Assembly: GCA_037043235.1 (NCBI GenBank)
Contig: JAWRVZ010000025.1
Coordinates: 694,501 to 758,500 of the forward strand
DNA length: 64,000 nucleotides
Direction of reading: 5' to 3'
Source of the DNA: Rhodeus uyekii
Lineage: Eukaryota > Chordata > Actinopteri > Cypriniformes > Acheilognathidae
The notes under the pieces were generated by a model. It saw only the letters and a list, made by a program, of their open reading frames with translations. It was not told the origin of the DNA and did not search any database. Positions 10,606 through 23,024 of this stretch are shown here, piece after piece. Each line of letters starts with the position of its first letter. Position 1 is the first letter of the stretch. Both the position numbers and the translations under genes were made by a program.

Positions 10606-13130
10606 GAAAACCCATCCAAACTTAAAAATCCAGGGACAGCCTTTAAACATCAAATGTCCATGGAAATGGATTGGAGGACGGAATTAGGTCAAGAGCTTGG
10701 AGCAAGTTGTCCTCAAGGCTGATGGCTGAAACACCAGGGCCTCTGCGCTATAGTGTCAACCTCCTGCCGCTGAAGAGCAATCATCTGCTGAAATCTACTG
10801 CAAGTGGCAATCTTCCCCTCAAGTTAACTCGAGAGTTGCAACAGCGGATGACATCTTATGACAACCCGTCTGACTGCGAGGTGTTATTTTCCATGCTGAA
10901 ATATGAAGTGTTGTCAGTGATGTGTTAAACAAACTTTGAGAAAGAGGGCTGCTTTGTTTTAAAAAAAAGTTTTGAATAAGGTTAATGGGCAGCTTTCATT
11001 ATCAAACTGTATGTATTGTGCCCACACAAACTTAATGACTTCACACTTAATACAGAGCATGACTATTTTACATTTACATTTTCAATGTTATGATGTTATG
11101 ATATGATATTACATATATTCGTGATGAAGTTGCAATTTAGTATTTTTGAATTATAACAAGTGAAAATTAAGTACCTTATGAATGCCTTGATATGTTTGTC
11201 TACAAATCAAGATTTCTTCTCTAAATCATTGAAACATATTAAAACAATGATTTAAAATGTAAATTAAAACTTTCAATTTGACATTATTAGAAAGTGTAAT
11301 TTAAGAAGCATCTCATTAAGTACACTTTTATTAGCTTTAATACCTTTCATTACCATGCTGGCCTTCAATTTATTATCTGTAAAAACTGCTTTTTAAAATT
11401 ATTTATTAAATTATCTTCAAATACAGTTTTTAATTATTTATTATAATACCTATAAATATATATATATATTTTTTTTACATTTTCTATTATTAACTGCAAA
11501 TACAGTTTAAAAAAAATACTTTTAAGATTAAGTACATGTTCAATAAAATTAAGCAGACTGTTTTCAATTGATTCAAGTTTTCAATTCCTTTTGTGAATTG
11601 CGTTGTACATTAAAATAACCAGTTCCAAAAATGGTTCACTGATTGATTTAATTCCATGTTATCTGGTAGCTGTGTCATCACAACTACCAGTTTTTAAAAA
11701 TATATATATTTTGGATATAGTTATTTTACACAAAGGAAATTCCATTTCATTCGCTATATTAACTTGAAAGAAAAACTTTTGCTTCCCAGCGAATAAATTG
11801 CTTGTTTTCCAAGAATGCTGCTCATAATACAAATCCCACTAACTGCAGACTTTAATCTTTCAAGTGCTTTTCTGGGTTTTAGATGCAAGATCTTCGGCAC
11901 ATAACTGTGTTTCCATTCCTTCTGGGCAGTTTAAAATTGGAAGCATAGAAAATCCTTGAAAGATTAATTACTTGTGTGCCTATTCAACGCCAGCCTCCCT
12001 TCTAACTAGCTCACAGAATGGAATGTTTGCCGTGAGCTTGTGTAGTGAGTCCTGTGTTATCGCTGCGCACGAGCTGCTTTCCATCATAATGACCCATAAT
12101 CTTCAGGTCATTCACACACGTAAGAACTCATGCTCAATAATACGCACAGCACCGTACGGCGACGCTTCATCAGAGCAGCGCGTTTCAGATTGCTTCCTTT
12201 TGTGGCATTCATTCATTCCTTTTCTTTCATTCAAATTGTCACAGCAGCCCTACAACCTCTGAGGTCACTTCACTGCATTGACAATGACACTGTTACCATG
12301 GTGAAGACACACTAAGCACTATGCTTCTAAGAGCTAGGTCAGAAAAAGGCACTGTTCCAAACAGCAACCTGCCTAGACATTAGCATTTTAAGACGTCATA
12401 TACATGCTCTTCACATGAAAGCTGGTCATTGTTATGTTGGCTTTCAAGATACAACCATTTGGACAAAGCATTAAATCATGAGTCTTTCTCAGAGAAGGTC
12501 TCCCAGAATGCACTACAGAGAGCCTTTTGATCAAGAAAAAAAAAATCCAAGGTGGCCAACAAAGTGTGAGAAATGTTCATTAAAAATATATTTAAAGTGT
12601 GTAAATTCAGAACTAAACAGAATAACATAAACAATAGAGTACACAGCTTGGACCGAATGCAATGATTGGACAAAACATTTGATGGTCCTTATTTACATAC
12701 ATATAATCAGTGTTACTTGAGCAAAGTTTTGCTAGCTCAGATTCACAGTGTTTACACTTTTTGGGAGAAAAAAAATCAACAAAACATACTGTCACGTCAC
12801 TTTTCATGTGTCTCCACCTTTCAGTTGTTTCAGTTGTTAGACTACATGTCTGTTTGTGCTAATCACATGTTTGTGTTAAGCACATGTTGTTTGCACTGCT
12901 GTTACATTGCCTTGCATTCTTTAATAAAAATAATTAATCTTCTTCCTTTGCCAAACCCGTGACAAATACGTCAGCAAAAATAATAAATTAAAAAAGAACC
13001 ATTTTACCCAATATGTGTGAATGAACTTCACAATGACCATCACACTGTTAGCTTAGCAACATGCTAAAGCCATTTATTGTGATCAACTGTCAAGCCTTCA
13101 CATGAATAGCGGTATTTGTGTGAGGTAAGC

Positions 13131-13353
13131 AAGTGTCCTGGAATAACATTCCTGTCTGAAAATGTAGTCCTTGCCATATCCCTACCCATAAGATATCCCT
13201 AAAATCAGAGTGAAATTACAGGGGAATAACACTGACATAGAACCTGGCTGTGGCCCTAAACTTGACATAATCTGTAAATGAGTCCCTAAAATCTGATTGG
13301 TTGACTGAAATGTTGTTCCAGGATCAGCAAAGATGTTAATCCAGGAACATGTT
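13131..13353 (-). repeat. interspersed repeat, copy 1 (pair with 52212-52440)
   Basis: In reverse complement it shares TTATGTCAAGTTT, AATCAGATTT, CAATGTTATTC/CAGTGTTATTC, TTTAGGGATA and the border ATGTTCCTGGA with the 52-kb copy, in the same order. Confidence 0.65.
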
Positions 13354-14609
13354 GAACATTTTAAATTGCTTACTTATGAGGTTCCATTTTAGTTAGGATG
13401 CTACTTATATTGTTTTGGAAAAGACCCATCCTATGACCAATACGATTCAAAGGGAAAGGGTTCAGGTTATTCACAGCCACCAAAGAATTATAAATACAAA
13501 GACCTAAAACAAAAGCCCTGCCCTGTTTAATCGCGCCTGAGGGAACGCACATACAACTTAATGACAATACACAAACAGAGCTCATAATGAGGTTTTAGCA
13601 ACTGGGGACGTGTCCAACACTGGCGATGAGTGAGTGTGTGTGAGTCTGTGTGTGTTTGCTTATCTCTGGGTGCTGCTGTATAACACTGGTTTGAGGAAAG
13701 GGGAGACAGCGGAAAGGGAACGCTGGTGTTACAGAGATAATGAGGATCTAGAGTCCGACGCTAAGCTCTTCAAAACCACACATTCACAGCTAATTAACCA
13801 GCCGCTTGACTCCCGTACACACTCGCGTGCACACGCATACACACGCATTAGCCACGGCCTCATTAGGTCCTTGTGTAGCTACGGGCCAATAGTTAGAGAT
13901 AAAGTGCACGTTTTAGCCCTTGTTTCATATCATTTTGGAGCTGGCTATGTGTAAGCTGTGCCATTGGCATATGCAGACCGAGCTCAGAGATGGAAAAAGA
14001 GGACAAAGTCTCCCAGAACAGGACACATTTTTCCTAAATGAGTGCAGATGAGGGACAGTAGGGCCAGAATCCCTTCAGAGCTTGGTGCCGCCCATTGTTT
14101 GGCATCCAGCGAGGGAGGATTATACAAGGACTATCTGGGTTTTGCAAATGATTCTGCCTAGCAGAACAATTATTTCAATTTCCTCTTCCAGTCTTCTTCT
14201 TCGATATGCTACATATCGAATGACTTTATCTACTTGGTTTTGCTTCTCAAATGGAGGCCCTTTCAGTTCAATACTATCTTCTCCCTGAGCGCAGAAGATC
14301 ATAACTGTTCGTTTGTGTGTGTGTGCAGGTGTTAACAGACGGGACTATTGATACACCATCCTGCCCAGAGGGAGGCCAGCCAGTGAAATTGTAACAATCC
14401 TCTGCCGTGAGGAAAAGACTCTGTTTGAGGATGATAAGAGCCTCTTAATGATATCACTTCAAACTGACACAACACTTCAGATCCACATCTAAGCACACAT
14501 CAGACGAAAATGCAGGCTTTTAATGTTTTTCTGGGTGTTTTGTTCTGCTATGTGACACCAGATGGTCCCTGACCTCCAGTCTCTTATACTCACCAGGGCG
14601 CCATGCATT

Positions 14610-14835
14610 AATTTGATCAAAAATACAGTACAATTATATTGTATAGTAGCATTACAATATTATTTTAATAATATAAAAATTTAATTTTCCATCAAAATAA
14701 CTGCTTTCTATTTTAATATATTTTCAAATTAATTTCATTCCTATGATGACAAAGCTGAATTGTCAGCATCATTACTCATTTTAGTGTCACATGATCCTTT
14801 AGAAATTATTTCAATATGCTGATTTGGTGCTAAAA
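14610..14835 (+). repeat. fish interspersed repeat, family unassigned
   Basis: Contains GACAAAGCTGAATTGTCAGC, ATCATTACTC and GTGTCACATGATCCTTTAGA. The inverse of this segment recurs at 58935-59105 (TCTGAAGGATCATGTGACAC). Confidence 0.6.
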
Positions 14836-15123
14836 AAAGTGATATTTTTAAGGTACTTTTCCCACCAGGATTCTTTTATGAATAAAGTAAAAAAAAGGAC
14901 ACTTCTGTGTTAATTTCTTTAAAAAAGAAATCTTATGGACTTTTAACTTTTAAATGGTAGTCTCTATAAATATACATATTTACACACAAATGGAATTGAT
15001 TTGTATTTCCCAATCAATCAATCAAACAGTCAATCAAATCCACCCACCCATCCATCCAACCATCAAGGTTACTTTAATTAAAAACATATGCTAGTAAGAA
15101 ATATTTATGCCTAGAAAATTTCT

Positions 15124-15127
<4 letters not shown>

Positions 15128-15161
<34 letters not shown>

Positions 15162-15210
15162 CTATGAAATAATCTTAGCACACATACAAAGTGACAGCGG
15201 TTGGATTGGG
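15128..15210 (+). repeat. GA microsatellite plus conserved 34-bp motif, copy 1
   Basis: (AG)16 at 15128-15159 followed at 15175-15208 by TAGCACACATACAAAG then TGACAGCGGTTGGATTGG, which recurs at 40012-40045. Confidence 0.8.
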
Positions 15211-15710
15211 CATGTAGCAACACTTTAATTGTTCAATATTTCATTTTCTAAACACAAACTCACATCTGTTGCCTTGAAGCCAGTCCAAAAAGTCAAACCA
15301 GAGAAAAGCAACTCATCATCCATTTATTAAAAGCAAGAGGAGGGAAGGAGGAGGAAAAACAATATTTTTCTGTCTCCTTTACTTGTTTAGAGGTGAAAAC
15401 AGGCAGATAAGTCAGAGAAGAGGAATTACAGATTGAATAACCAACGTTCCAAGGTCTCATTCAAGGGGTGACTTGTGAAGGTAATTGTTCAGACAGAAAT
15501 ATGCCAAGAACTACAATATGCCATAAAGAAATGCATGATCATCATTGAATTTCTGCTTAAATTTGTCTTTTCAGAAGTATCCATAAGCAGCCTTCGCCAA
15601 GTAAACTGCCTTCCGGTGATGTAGCAGTTTTTATAATAGACGTCAATTTCTTATTCATTCACTACCTTTTAAACATACACACTTTGATCCCAAATTGTCC
15701 AAAATAATGC

Positions 15711-15737
15711 AAAAAAAAAAAAAAAAAAAAAAAAAAA
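15711..15737 (+). repeat. poly(A) tract, 27 bp
   Basis: Uninterrupted A run. No SINE or LINE body recognised directly upstream. Confidence 0.95.
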
Positions 15738-15834
15738 CATTATGTCATTTTCTGTATTATGACTACATAAAATGTTTGTGGTGAAATTAGCCGCAACAAA
15801 ATTTATATCAGAGGATGATATTAAATAAATCAAA

Positions 15835-15985
15835 CAAATGCTGTTCTTTTGAACTCTCTATTGATCAAGGTATACTGAAAAAAGTATCAGTGTCCAGAAA
15901 GATGTTCAACAGCAAGTTTTCTACATTCATAATAAAAAATGTTTCTTAAGAAATTATGCTGAAAATTCAGCACCGATGTCAATAA
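15835..15985 (+). repeat. fish interspersed repeat fragment, likely same family as 14610
   Basis: Contains GCTGTTCTTTTGAACTCTCT and GAAAAAAGTATCAG. By familiarity with fish repeats these usually adjoin the CTGAATT-TCAGC segment; that link is knowledge, not seen here. Confidence 0.45.
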
Positions 15986-17913
15986 TTTTTGTCCCTTAAA
16001 ACTCATCTTTAATAATCAAAATGAGAGGGACTTTATTTGCACCAGAGTGTTAAGAATGGTTCAGTGAAAGGTTCTCTGGGAAGTTCTACTTATGCTTCTG
16101 GAACTTTTATTTTAAGTGTGAATTCTTATCCACAGGGCCAAACATGCTAAACGTGAGAAAACATCTTTTACAGTGTCTAAAATCAACACACAGACATATG
16201 AACCATCAGGAGAGCATGACATGCCGATGAATTTGTAAGCATATGTGAATATGTTTTGCTGTAAATCACAGAGCTTCATTTCTGGTATGTCACAGTAAGG
16301 TGGATTGATGTCTGAAGAGCTGAGAAGCGGTCAACCTCAACATCAGAAGCACAGAGTAAATAAATTCAGTCTGCATCAACCTTGACAATTCTGATCAACA
16401 AAATGTCCTTTTGTTACTTCTGTTGTGCTGTACATGAAGGCATATATGTATGTGTGTACGTGACAGAATGCAGTGGCCCTGGCAGGAAATAACTTCATCT
16501 ACGAGTTCTCAACCCTTTAACCTTCATATTCCTCAGCCACCGTTATCTCATTAATGAGTTTAGCATGATTTATCACCCTTCCTCCACATATCTCTCTCTG
16601 TCTTTCTCCTTTCGATATTCTCATCTCATGCATCCTGCCCTATTCTCAACCATGCTTTTTTGTCCCATGATTTCTCATTCTGTACTTCATACACATTCCA
16701 ATGTTCTCAGTTAAACTCTCAGAATGACGATTTCTCTCAGAAAACAACATTTAAATTGTACTCTGTTATACCACGTCAAAAAAATAAATAAAAAAATACA
16801 CTATGGCAAACTTTAGGTTAGGTTTATTTGCTGTACTAATGTGTGAGACAAACAGTGTTATGGGACAGAAAATCTGTGGTTAATAACAGTACGGGTGAAA
16901 ATACAGCAAGTTTCCTACTTGTTATGCACTGTTATGTACACTAACAGTAGGATACCAATTGAGTTAGTACTTTGTTCTACCAATAGTGTAGATAAAACTA
17001 TATCGTTATTATTTTAATATTGACTTGCTACTACTTCTTTCTGATGTCCCTTTTACAGATAAATGCACCTGCCTTAAACATCATTTAATAGTGTGATTAA
17101 AGTTATTCTACAAGCTCCATGTCACCACGTAGGAGTCTGACCATTACATTAAAACACACGCTCGGCAGTGCAGTGTGTGTCCGTATTTAATAATTTCAGT
17201 GTGGGAGCTAGACAAAGAGACATGGTGTCATTATTCCCATCAACCAGCCCTGACTCACCCTCCTCACACCTCCACCCCTCCAACCCCAACCTGCTGTTTG
17301 CCACGGCTCCAGGTATCCACTAATTAGCAGCTGCCATAGCAATGATGAGTGTTCCAGGTCTTTGATTAGAGAGAAAGAGCAAGAGAGACTACACAACTAT
17401 ATAGCAACTGGGCCTGAGAGAGGGGTAATTAGTAAGGAGAGAACTGAGTTTAATCAAAAATGCCACTGGTGCCAACACACACACACACATTTACATTCAC
17501 ACAAACACACCCACACACACTCGATCAAGGGTGGACAAGCTAGCAGGTGGGCAGCCAAAACGACTCCTCTGAGATCAGGATTGGAAAGGAACTTCAGAAA
17601 TGAGCCGCCCATAGACTCATCTGGGAAAACGCAGCATATGGGTAGGAAAAGAGAGATAGATAGAGGGAGAGAGAGACACTAGGTGCAGAGACTAATAACT
17701 CTTGACAGCGCAAAATGGACTTGAAATGCCTAACGAGTGAAATTTTTTAACTTATGCTAGTAATGCCAACCTGCTGTACAGTTCCAGCAGGAGCTCTGGG
17801 ACTCCTCTTTACTCAAATATATCTTCAAAATATCAAAACATGGTATCTGTTTATAAATTAAATTAAATATGCTAAGTAAAGAAATTAATCATATCAATAT
17901 TGTTGAGAAAAAA

Positions 17914-17917
<4 letters not shown>

Positions 17918-17962
<45 letters not shown>
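17918..17962 (+). repeat. (TA)n microsatellite
   Basis: About 22 TA units. Confidence 0.95.
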
Positions 17963-17967
<5 letters not shown>

Positions 17968-18046
17968 GAATATTATGTCAATTTTAATTAAAAATCACTT
18001 GGCACATTTTACTTGACCCAACTCCATGTTTGTTACCTTGTGTACC

Positions 18047-18068
18047 ACGCACGCACGCACGCACGCAC
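18047..18068 (+). repeat. (ACGC)n microsatellite
   Basis: About five ACGC units followed by ACAC. Confidence 0.9.
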
Positions 18069-18743
18069 ACAGAGTAGCTCACTCATTCTGTCTAATGATA
18101 TTAGAGTAAGTGGAACAGTTATAGTCATTTACATCAACAGCTGCTTTTTGCATTCATTAGGCTACTCTATTGAGTGGGTCAGATCTCATTTATATGCAAA
18201 TCAGTCACACAGAATCAAAGATGACTCTCACTCCAGTCTACTTTGTGACTTATGAAACTATATATGAAGACAGAATCTGGAAACCAAGTTGGCCATCTTA
18301 TGCACATTAGAGAGGTTGAAGTCATTTCTCAACAACAACACACAAAAAAAATCGCTTTCACAAACCATATATTCCCAAATTTGTTTTGTGGGTGTAAGAG
18401 AACATACAACAGGTATCAAATGTCAAAAAAACACGCTCTTTCTACAATTTGCAAGATAGCAAGGCAATCTCACAGAGCACTGCAACAGGTGCCCTGGAAA
18501 ACACTATCCAAAAAAAGGCAGATAAAGCTGCAAAAAGGTTGAAAATATAGCCTACTTAGCAACAATTCATTCAATACCAGAACATGCAATATGGCTAAAA
18601 ATAGATAGCCATTGTTAGCAATCAAAATGAAATGGATTATATTGCCTAATATTTGTGTGCGCTATGTATTTTTATACTTTCAGTATCACGTGATTAGCTT
18701 AGCAACATGCTAACAACAAACTCCAAAATCCCACTCTATGAAG

Positions 18744-19124
18744 CTGCATCCCAATTCAGATGCTGCATTCTTCAATTGCCAAATACGTTAGTGATGGGCC
18801 TTGAAGGATAGAACAAGTGGATCCTTCGTGGTACAGAATATCCCAAGATTCATTGCACACTGGTGATGACTTGAAATGTTTGGGAGGAAAGGAGGGAGAC
18901 CATAAATTAACATATTTGACAGGCAGTGGACCCTGATTTGTTTTCGGACAACTGAGTATAGCTGCCAAAAGAATCCAGTGCAAAGATTCAGTGCTAGACC
19001 AGTGCTAGATCCAGTGCTAGACCATCCCATTTAACAATGATCAGTTCGACCTTCGCAGCCTTGGAAGGAGTAGCCTTTGAAGTCAATTTCCTTTGAAGAA
19101 TGCAGCTTCTGAATTGGGACACAG
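18744..19124. mobile_element. MITE with CCCAATTCAGA inverted termini
   Basis: Left TCCCAATTCAGATGCTGCAT then TCTTCAA. The right end is the inverse TTGAAGAATGCAGC then TTCTGAATTGGGA, with one mismatch. A small triplicated CAGTGCTAGA motif lies at about 18989-19022. No clear target duplication. Confidence 0.75.
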
Positions 19125-20410
19125 TTTGAGTTGTTAATTACTTTGTGATCATAAAAAAATGTATGCTCTATATAGTATGAATTTGTATAGTACAAATGCA
19201 AACAGGACGTACTGCACTACATTAATTATGCTGTTATTGTCATGTGACCAACAGTATAAATTCATTGCCATTCACATATCCTCATGAGATATTAAAGTGT
19301 CCAATGGATATATACTTTAAATATGTGCTTCAGAAGTAGTAGATCATCCAGGTATGTTTTGCTTTCTGAATACTGTTGATTCTGCGATTATACTTTTATT
19401 TTTACATTGGCGACTGTCACCGACAATATACTAGGGAATTATGCATATTCGGATGCAGCCAGTCAAATGAAATACAAATTGTCATACACAGTACGTGAGG
19501 GGCGCTATGATATATGGTGTTGCCTGCTAAGTAGAGCATACCGAATCATTCACTTATAAGATTTCATTTCAGTCAGGACATTTCCTCAGAAGGTGGCTGC
19601 TCATGTAAGTAGTAGATAGAGACACAACTCACTTGGTTTTGAAACCGATCCAAGCAACTGTCACTAAGATGAATGAAAGTTCTGCCCTACGAATAGCTTT
19701 CAGGTATTAAAGGCTTTACTGGTGTAAACTTCCTGCAGTCCTAACTGAGGTGCTGGAGGTGGCAGTGTGCTAGAGGCCTCCCTGTTTTCTGCTTCCGATC
19801 TGGTCTCCCTCTCCGTGGGAGAGTTAATAATACGAGTGGCTAGTCTTGGCAGGCCTTCAGACAGCAGGACAACAATACGATTAGCCGAGTCACAGTGCCG
19901 CACACAGTTGTCCACTGAGTCACCATAATGAAATCAGGAAGCAGCTCCTCTTCATCAGAGGAGGGCCCACAGGGAAGAGCCAATGCCAAGGAGAACAAGA
20001 GTGAGGGAGGGAGGACAGGCAGATGAAGCTGGAACAACTACATAACCAGAACAGTGAGGAAAGCTGCTGAATCCTAAAGAGACTGTCCAGTATATATATA
20101 TGAGATGAAATGAGCAAGAGAGATAAAGTTTCACAACACTTTTTATTATTATTTAAATGCTCAGATGGTACATACTGTATTTTATTCAGGCATCCAAAGT
20201 TTTACTCAATTCTGAAAATTCTGAATGCAAGAAAAAGAGAATGAAGAGGGACTTCAGAAAGAGAGTGTGATAAGAAAAGAGGTGCAAATGAAGTATAGCT
20301 TTGTCTGAAGGGAGCAAATTGAATGACTTGCAGCAAAGCCACTATGACATGGTCCAGTCATCTTACCTTATAAACCATCAATGTGATCAACAACCCAGAC
20401 TGAAAATCAG

Positions 20411-20429
20411 TCTCTCTCTCTCTCTCTCT
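20411..20429 (+). repeat. (TC)n microsatellite
   Basis: Nine TC units. Confidence 0.9.
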
Positions 20430-20630
20430 AACACATACACACACATATACACACAACCCTCTATTACTCAATAACGTCTATAAACCCTGTGCGTGCACTG
20501 CAAACACTATAGGATTCCGTACTAGAGAGGACAGAGCATCAATCCGGCTCATTGCATTGGCTCAGTCTCAGGGTCCAAATTAAACACTTGCCAAAGTAAA
20601 AAGTAAGAATGATAGTGTGACCCTCAAAAA

Positions 20631-20880
20631 TTTAAAGGAATAGTTCAATCAAAAATTCAGCCTCATGTCATTTTTTGTCTTCTTTGGAATATTGAGAAAT
20701 GTTTTTTGTTTTGTTTATAAAATGGAATTCAACAATTACTTCTGAAATCAATTCAACAACTGATTTGGTAACTAATATTTAAACAGAAGAAAGTTTTTAG
20801 TTTTGGGTGAACTACCACTTTGTGAAGGAAGTGTTTTTGGAGGGTCTATTAAAGTTGAAAGGGTGAACTATTCCTTTAAA
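20631..20880. mobile_element. MITE with TTTAAAGGAATAGTTCA inverted termini
   Basis: TTTAAAGGAATAGTTCA at 20631-20647 is perfectly inverted at 20864-20880. The TTAA in the termini suggests a TTAA target (piggyBac- or Kolobok-like non-autonomous element). Confidence 0.8.
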
Positions 20881-20887
20881 AGCACAC

Positions 20888-21140
20888 TTAAAGGGATAGT
20901 TCATTTACTCACCCTCAAGTAGTTTATTATTCTGCTGAACACCAAAGATGATCATTTGAAGAATGTCAGTTACCTAACAACTGACAGACCACATTGGTAT
21001 CCATAGTATTTTTTTCCCCAATTCTATGGAAGTCAACGTTTGGTTACTGACATTCTTCATCTTATTTATTGTTCAGCAGACGAAAGAAATTCATACAGAT
21101 TTGGAGTAAATTATTTTTTCATTTTTGGGTGAACTATCCC
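20888..21140. mobile_element. MITE with GGGATAGTTCA inverted termini and foldback body
   Basis: Starts TTAAAGGGATAGTTCA and ends TGGGTGAACTATCCC. Subterminal halves are also inverted (GAAGAATGTCAGTTACC against GGTTACTGACATTCTTC, with one mismatch). It lies 7 bp after the previous MITE. Confidence 0.8.
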
Positions 21141-22119
21141 CAACTACCAAAATGAAATTATGTTTCATGGCTGGTATGAAAACATACATTTCACAATTGA
21201 CATCTGATTAAAACATCATCACCGCTCTATTGTCAGAACTAAATCAGCTGCAGTTCAACTTGATAAATGCTGTGTAATGATACAATTGCAGTGTGACACT
21301 TAAACACATACACACTCAGGCACATACACTCACAAAAGAGAGCAAAAGGTCATGGTGCTAATAGATCAGAGGCATCAATGACAGATTAAAACCTTGTCAT
21401 GTAGGTCACCTCCTGGCACTATGACAACAGAGCACACTGTGCTCACATAGTAACCTCTCATTTATCACAGGCCATCATCGGTGTAACACTGAACCCTGAA
21501 AAAAGATTAATCAGCCATTCTCAGTAAAATACCATCAATGTCTAGCTTTTCAGCTGACACAATAGCTCTGAAAAAGAGGTTACGACTCTAAGATAGTTTG
21601 CAGGCTCTTATTCATGTTTTAAAATAATATGGCAATATTGGTCCCTCACCAGATCATGCGATAATATCGTGGTGTGGTGTGCAGCAAAACAACCTCAGAG
21701 TTTGAGACAAATTCATCTGCAGTTTGTGTACTACTTGATTGAATTCCAAAGACATGTGATCAAAACATGGTGGCTGCAGGAAAGCCCACCTTATATAATA
21801 GAACAACTTATTTTGTTCTTGGCTTTTATCACATCTACATTATGTCTAGGTCATGTGAATTGTTAAAAGTACTTCTAATTTCTTTAGGTGTAATTTTTTA
21901 GTGGAAAGTGCACCTTTTTGATATAATTCTATAGTGATTTTGAACTTTGTACTGAAACCAGGATCATAATAGAGCAAAGATCTTCAGCAAAGCTCTGTGT
22001 CAGTTGTGTTGTGTGATGCTGGTGATCTGTGTGAGTGCGGGTGTATATATCTCCCTAGCTAGTTTAAAAAGACCAGGGACCTGAAGTAGATACTATGGTG
22101 AGGAAAAGGGCCATAGAAT

Positions 22120-22392
22120 ATGTACCCCTCTAGGACTCACAGAGAGTCTGGCTTCTACAGCCGTTACTTCACCTTCGTTCCCAAGAAGGATGTAAACCAT
22201 CAGAGGGGTCTACGCTTGCGACCACTATACAAACTGGCACGACAGACCCTCCTCTGGTCCCAAGAGAGACTACTCTCTCTCCGCAGTTTACTTCCCTGGG
22301 ACACAGAATGTTGGAGCAGACATCCTGTCGAGACAGGGGCCGAGGCCTGGGGAATGGTGGAGCTTATTTGGGATTCGGCTGAGCACAATTAG
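22120..22392 (+). pseudogene. fused RT-start/RNase H-end remnant of the DIRS pol
   Basis: A 90-codon open stretch in which the RT fragment (SGFYSRYFTFVPKKD) runs into RNase H C-terminal sequence (RPLYKLARQTLLWSQERLL) after a few unrelated residues. The join marks the internal deletion. It has no RT or RNase H active site and no expected function. Confidence 0.75.
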
Positions 22393-22431
22393 ACCCGTTT
22401 GCGTCCTTTGACAACCCAAAGTACTCTATAG

Positions 22432-23024
22432 TTTTCCCTTACTCATCCAGCCCCACTATCCCCATCCACCTTGAAGGTTTATGTGGCTACCATAGCCGCT
22501 TAGCACGTACAAGGTGTCTATTGGCAGGGGCCCCCTAGTCACATGTTGCATTCTAAGGCTCAGGCCTGCAGTACAGACCAAGGTTCCTACCTGGGACCTG
22601 TCCCTGGTCCTCCAAGGCTTGTCCCAGGCTCCCTTTATACCTATCAAGGAGGTTCCCATCAAGCCTCTCTCTCTAATAACCCTCTTTCTGCCAGCCATTA
22701 CCTCGCTGAAGAGGGAGATAGATCTACAATCTTTTTCTGTAGCCCGGGATGACAAAAACTGGCACTCCATCCCAGGCATCCAAACCCACCATGAGCAGAT
22801 GGATATTCAAGGCTCTTTCTCTGGCTTATGAGTCGGCCGGACAGCCTTCCCCTATGGTTGTCCGTGCCCACCCCACTAGGACCATTGCTGTTTCTAAGGT
22901 TCTTCTTGTAGAGGTCTTCCTTGGTAATGTTTGTGATGTGGCAAGCTGGTCCTCCCTGCACACATCTCAGAGGTTTTACCAGCTTGACCTTAACTCTGCT
23001 CTGGGGATGAGGGTGCTCTCGTAG
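22432..23024 (+). pseudogene. tyrosine recombinase remnant of the truncated DIRS copy
   Basis: Recombinase sequence spread over at least two frames: the core-binding part is degraded from about 22432, and the catalytic half reads SRWIFKALSLAYESAGQ, AHPTRTIAVSK, DVASWSSLHTSQRFYQLDL, ending VLS then TAG (23022-23024). The HxxR and Tyr positions are kept, but the box I arginine region (near 22700) is disrupted. It is non-functional. Confidence 0.8.

Noticed and set aside
10671..10928. 85-codon plus-strand ORF after the direct repeat
   Set aside because: Plausible-looking composition but no motif I recognise and no splice sites matched to a gene; left as intron.
14120..14302. Minus-strand ORF with a charged segment (RYVAYRRRRLEEEIE)
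   Set aside because: Suggestive of a coiled coil, but no clear exon borders that fit Dab1 and no known protein recognised.
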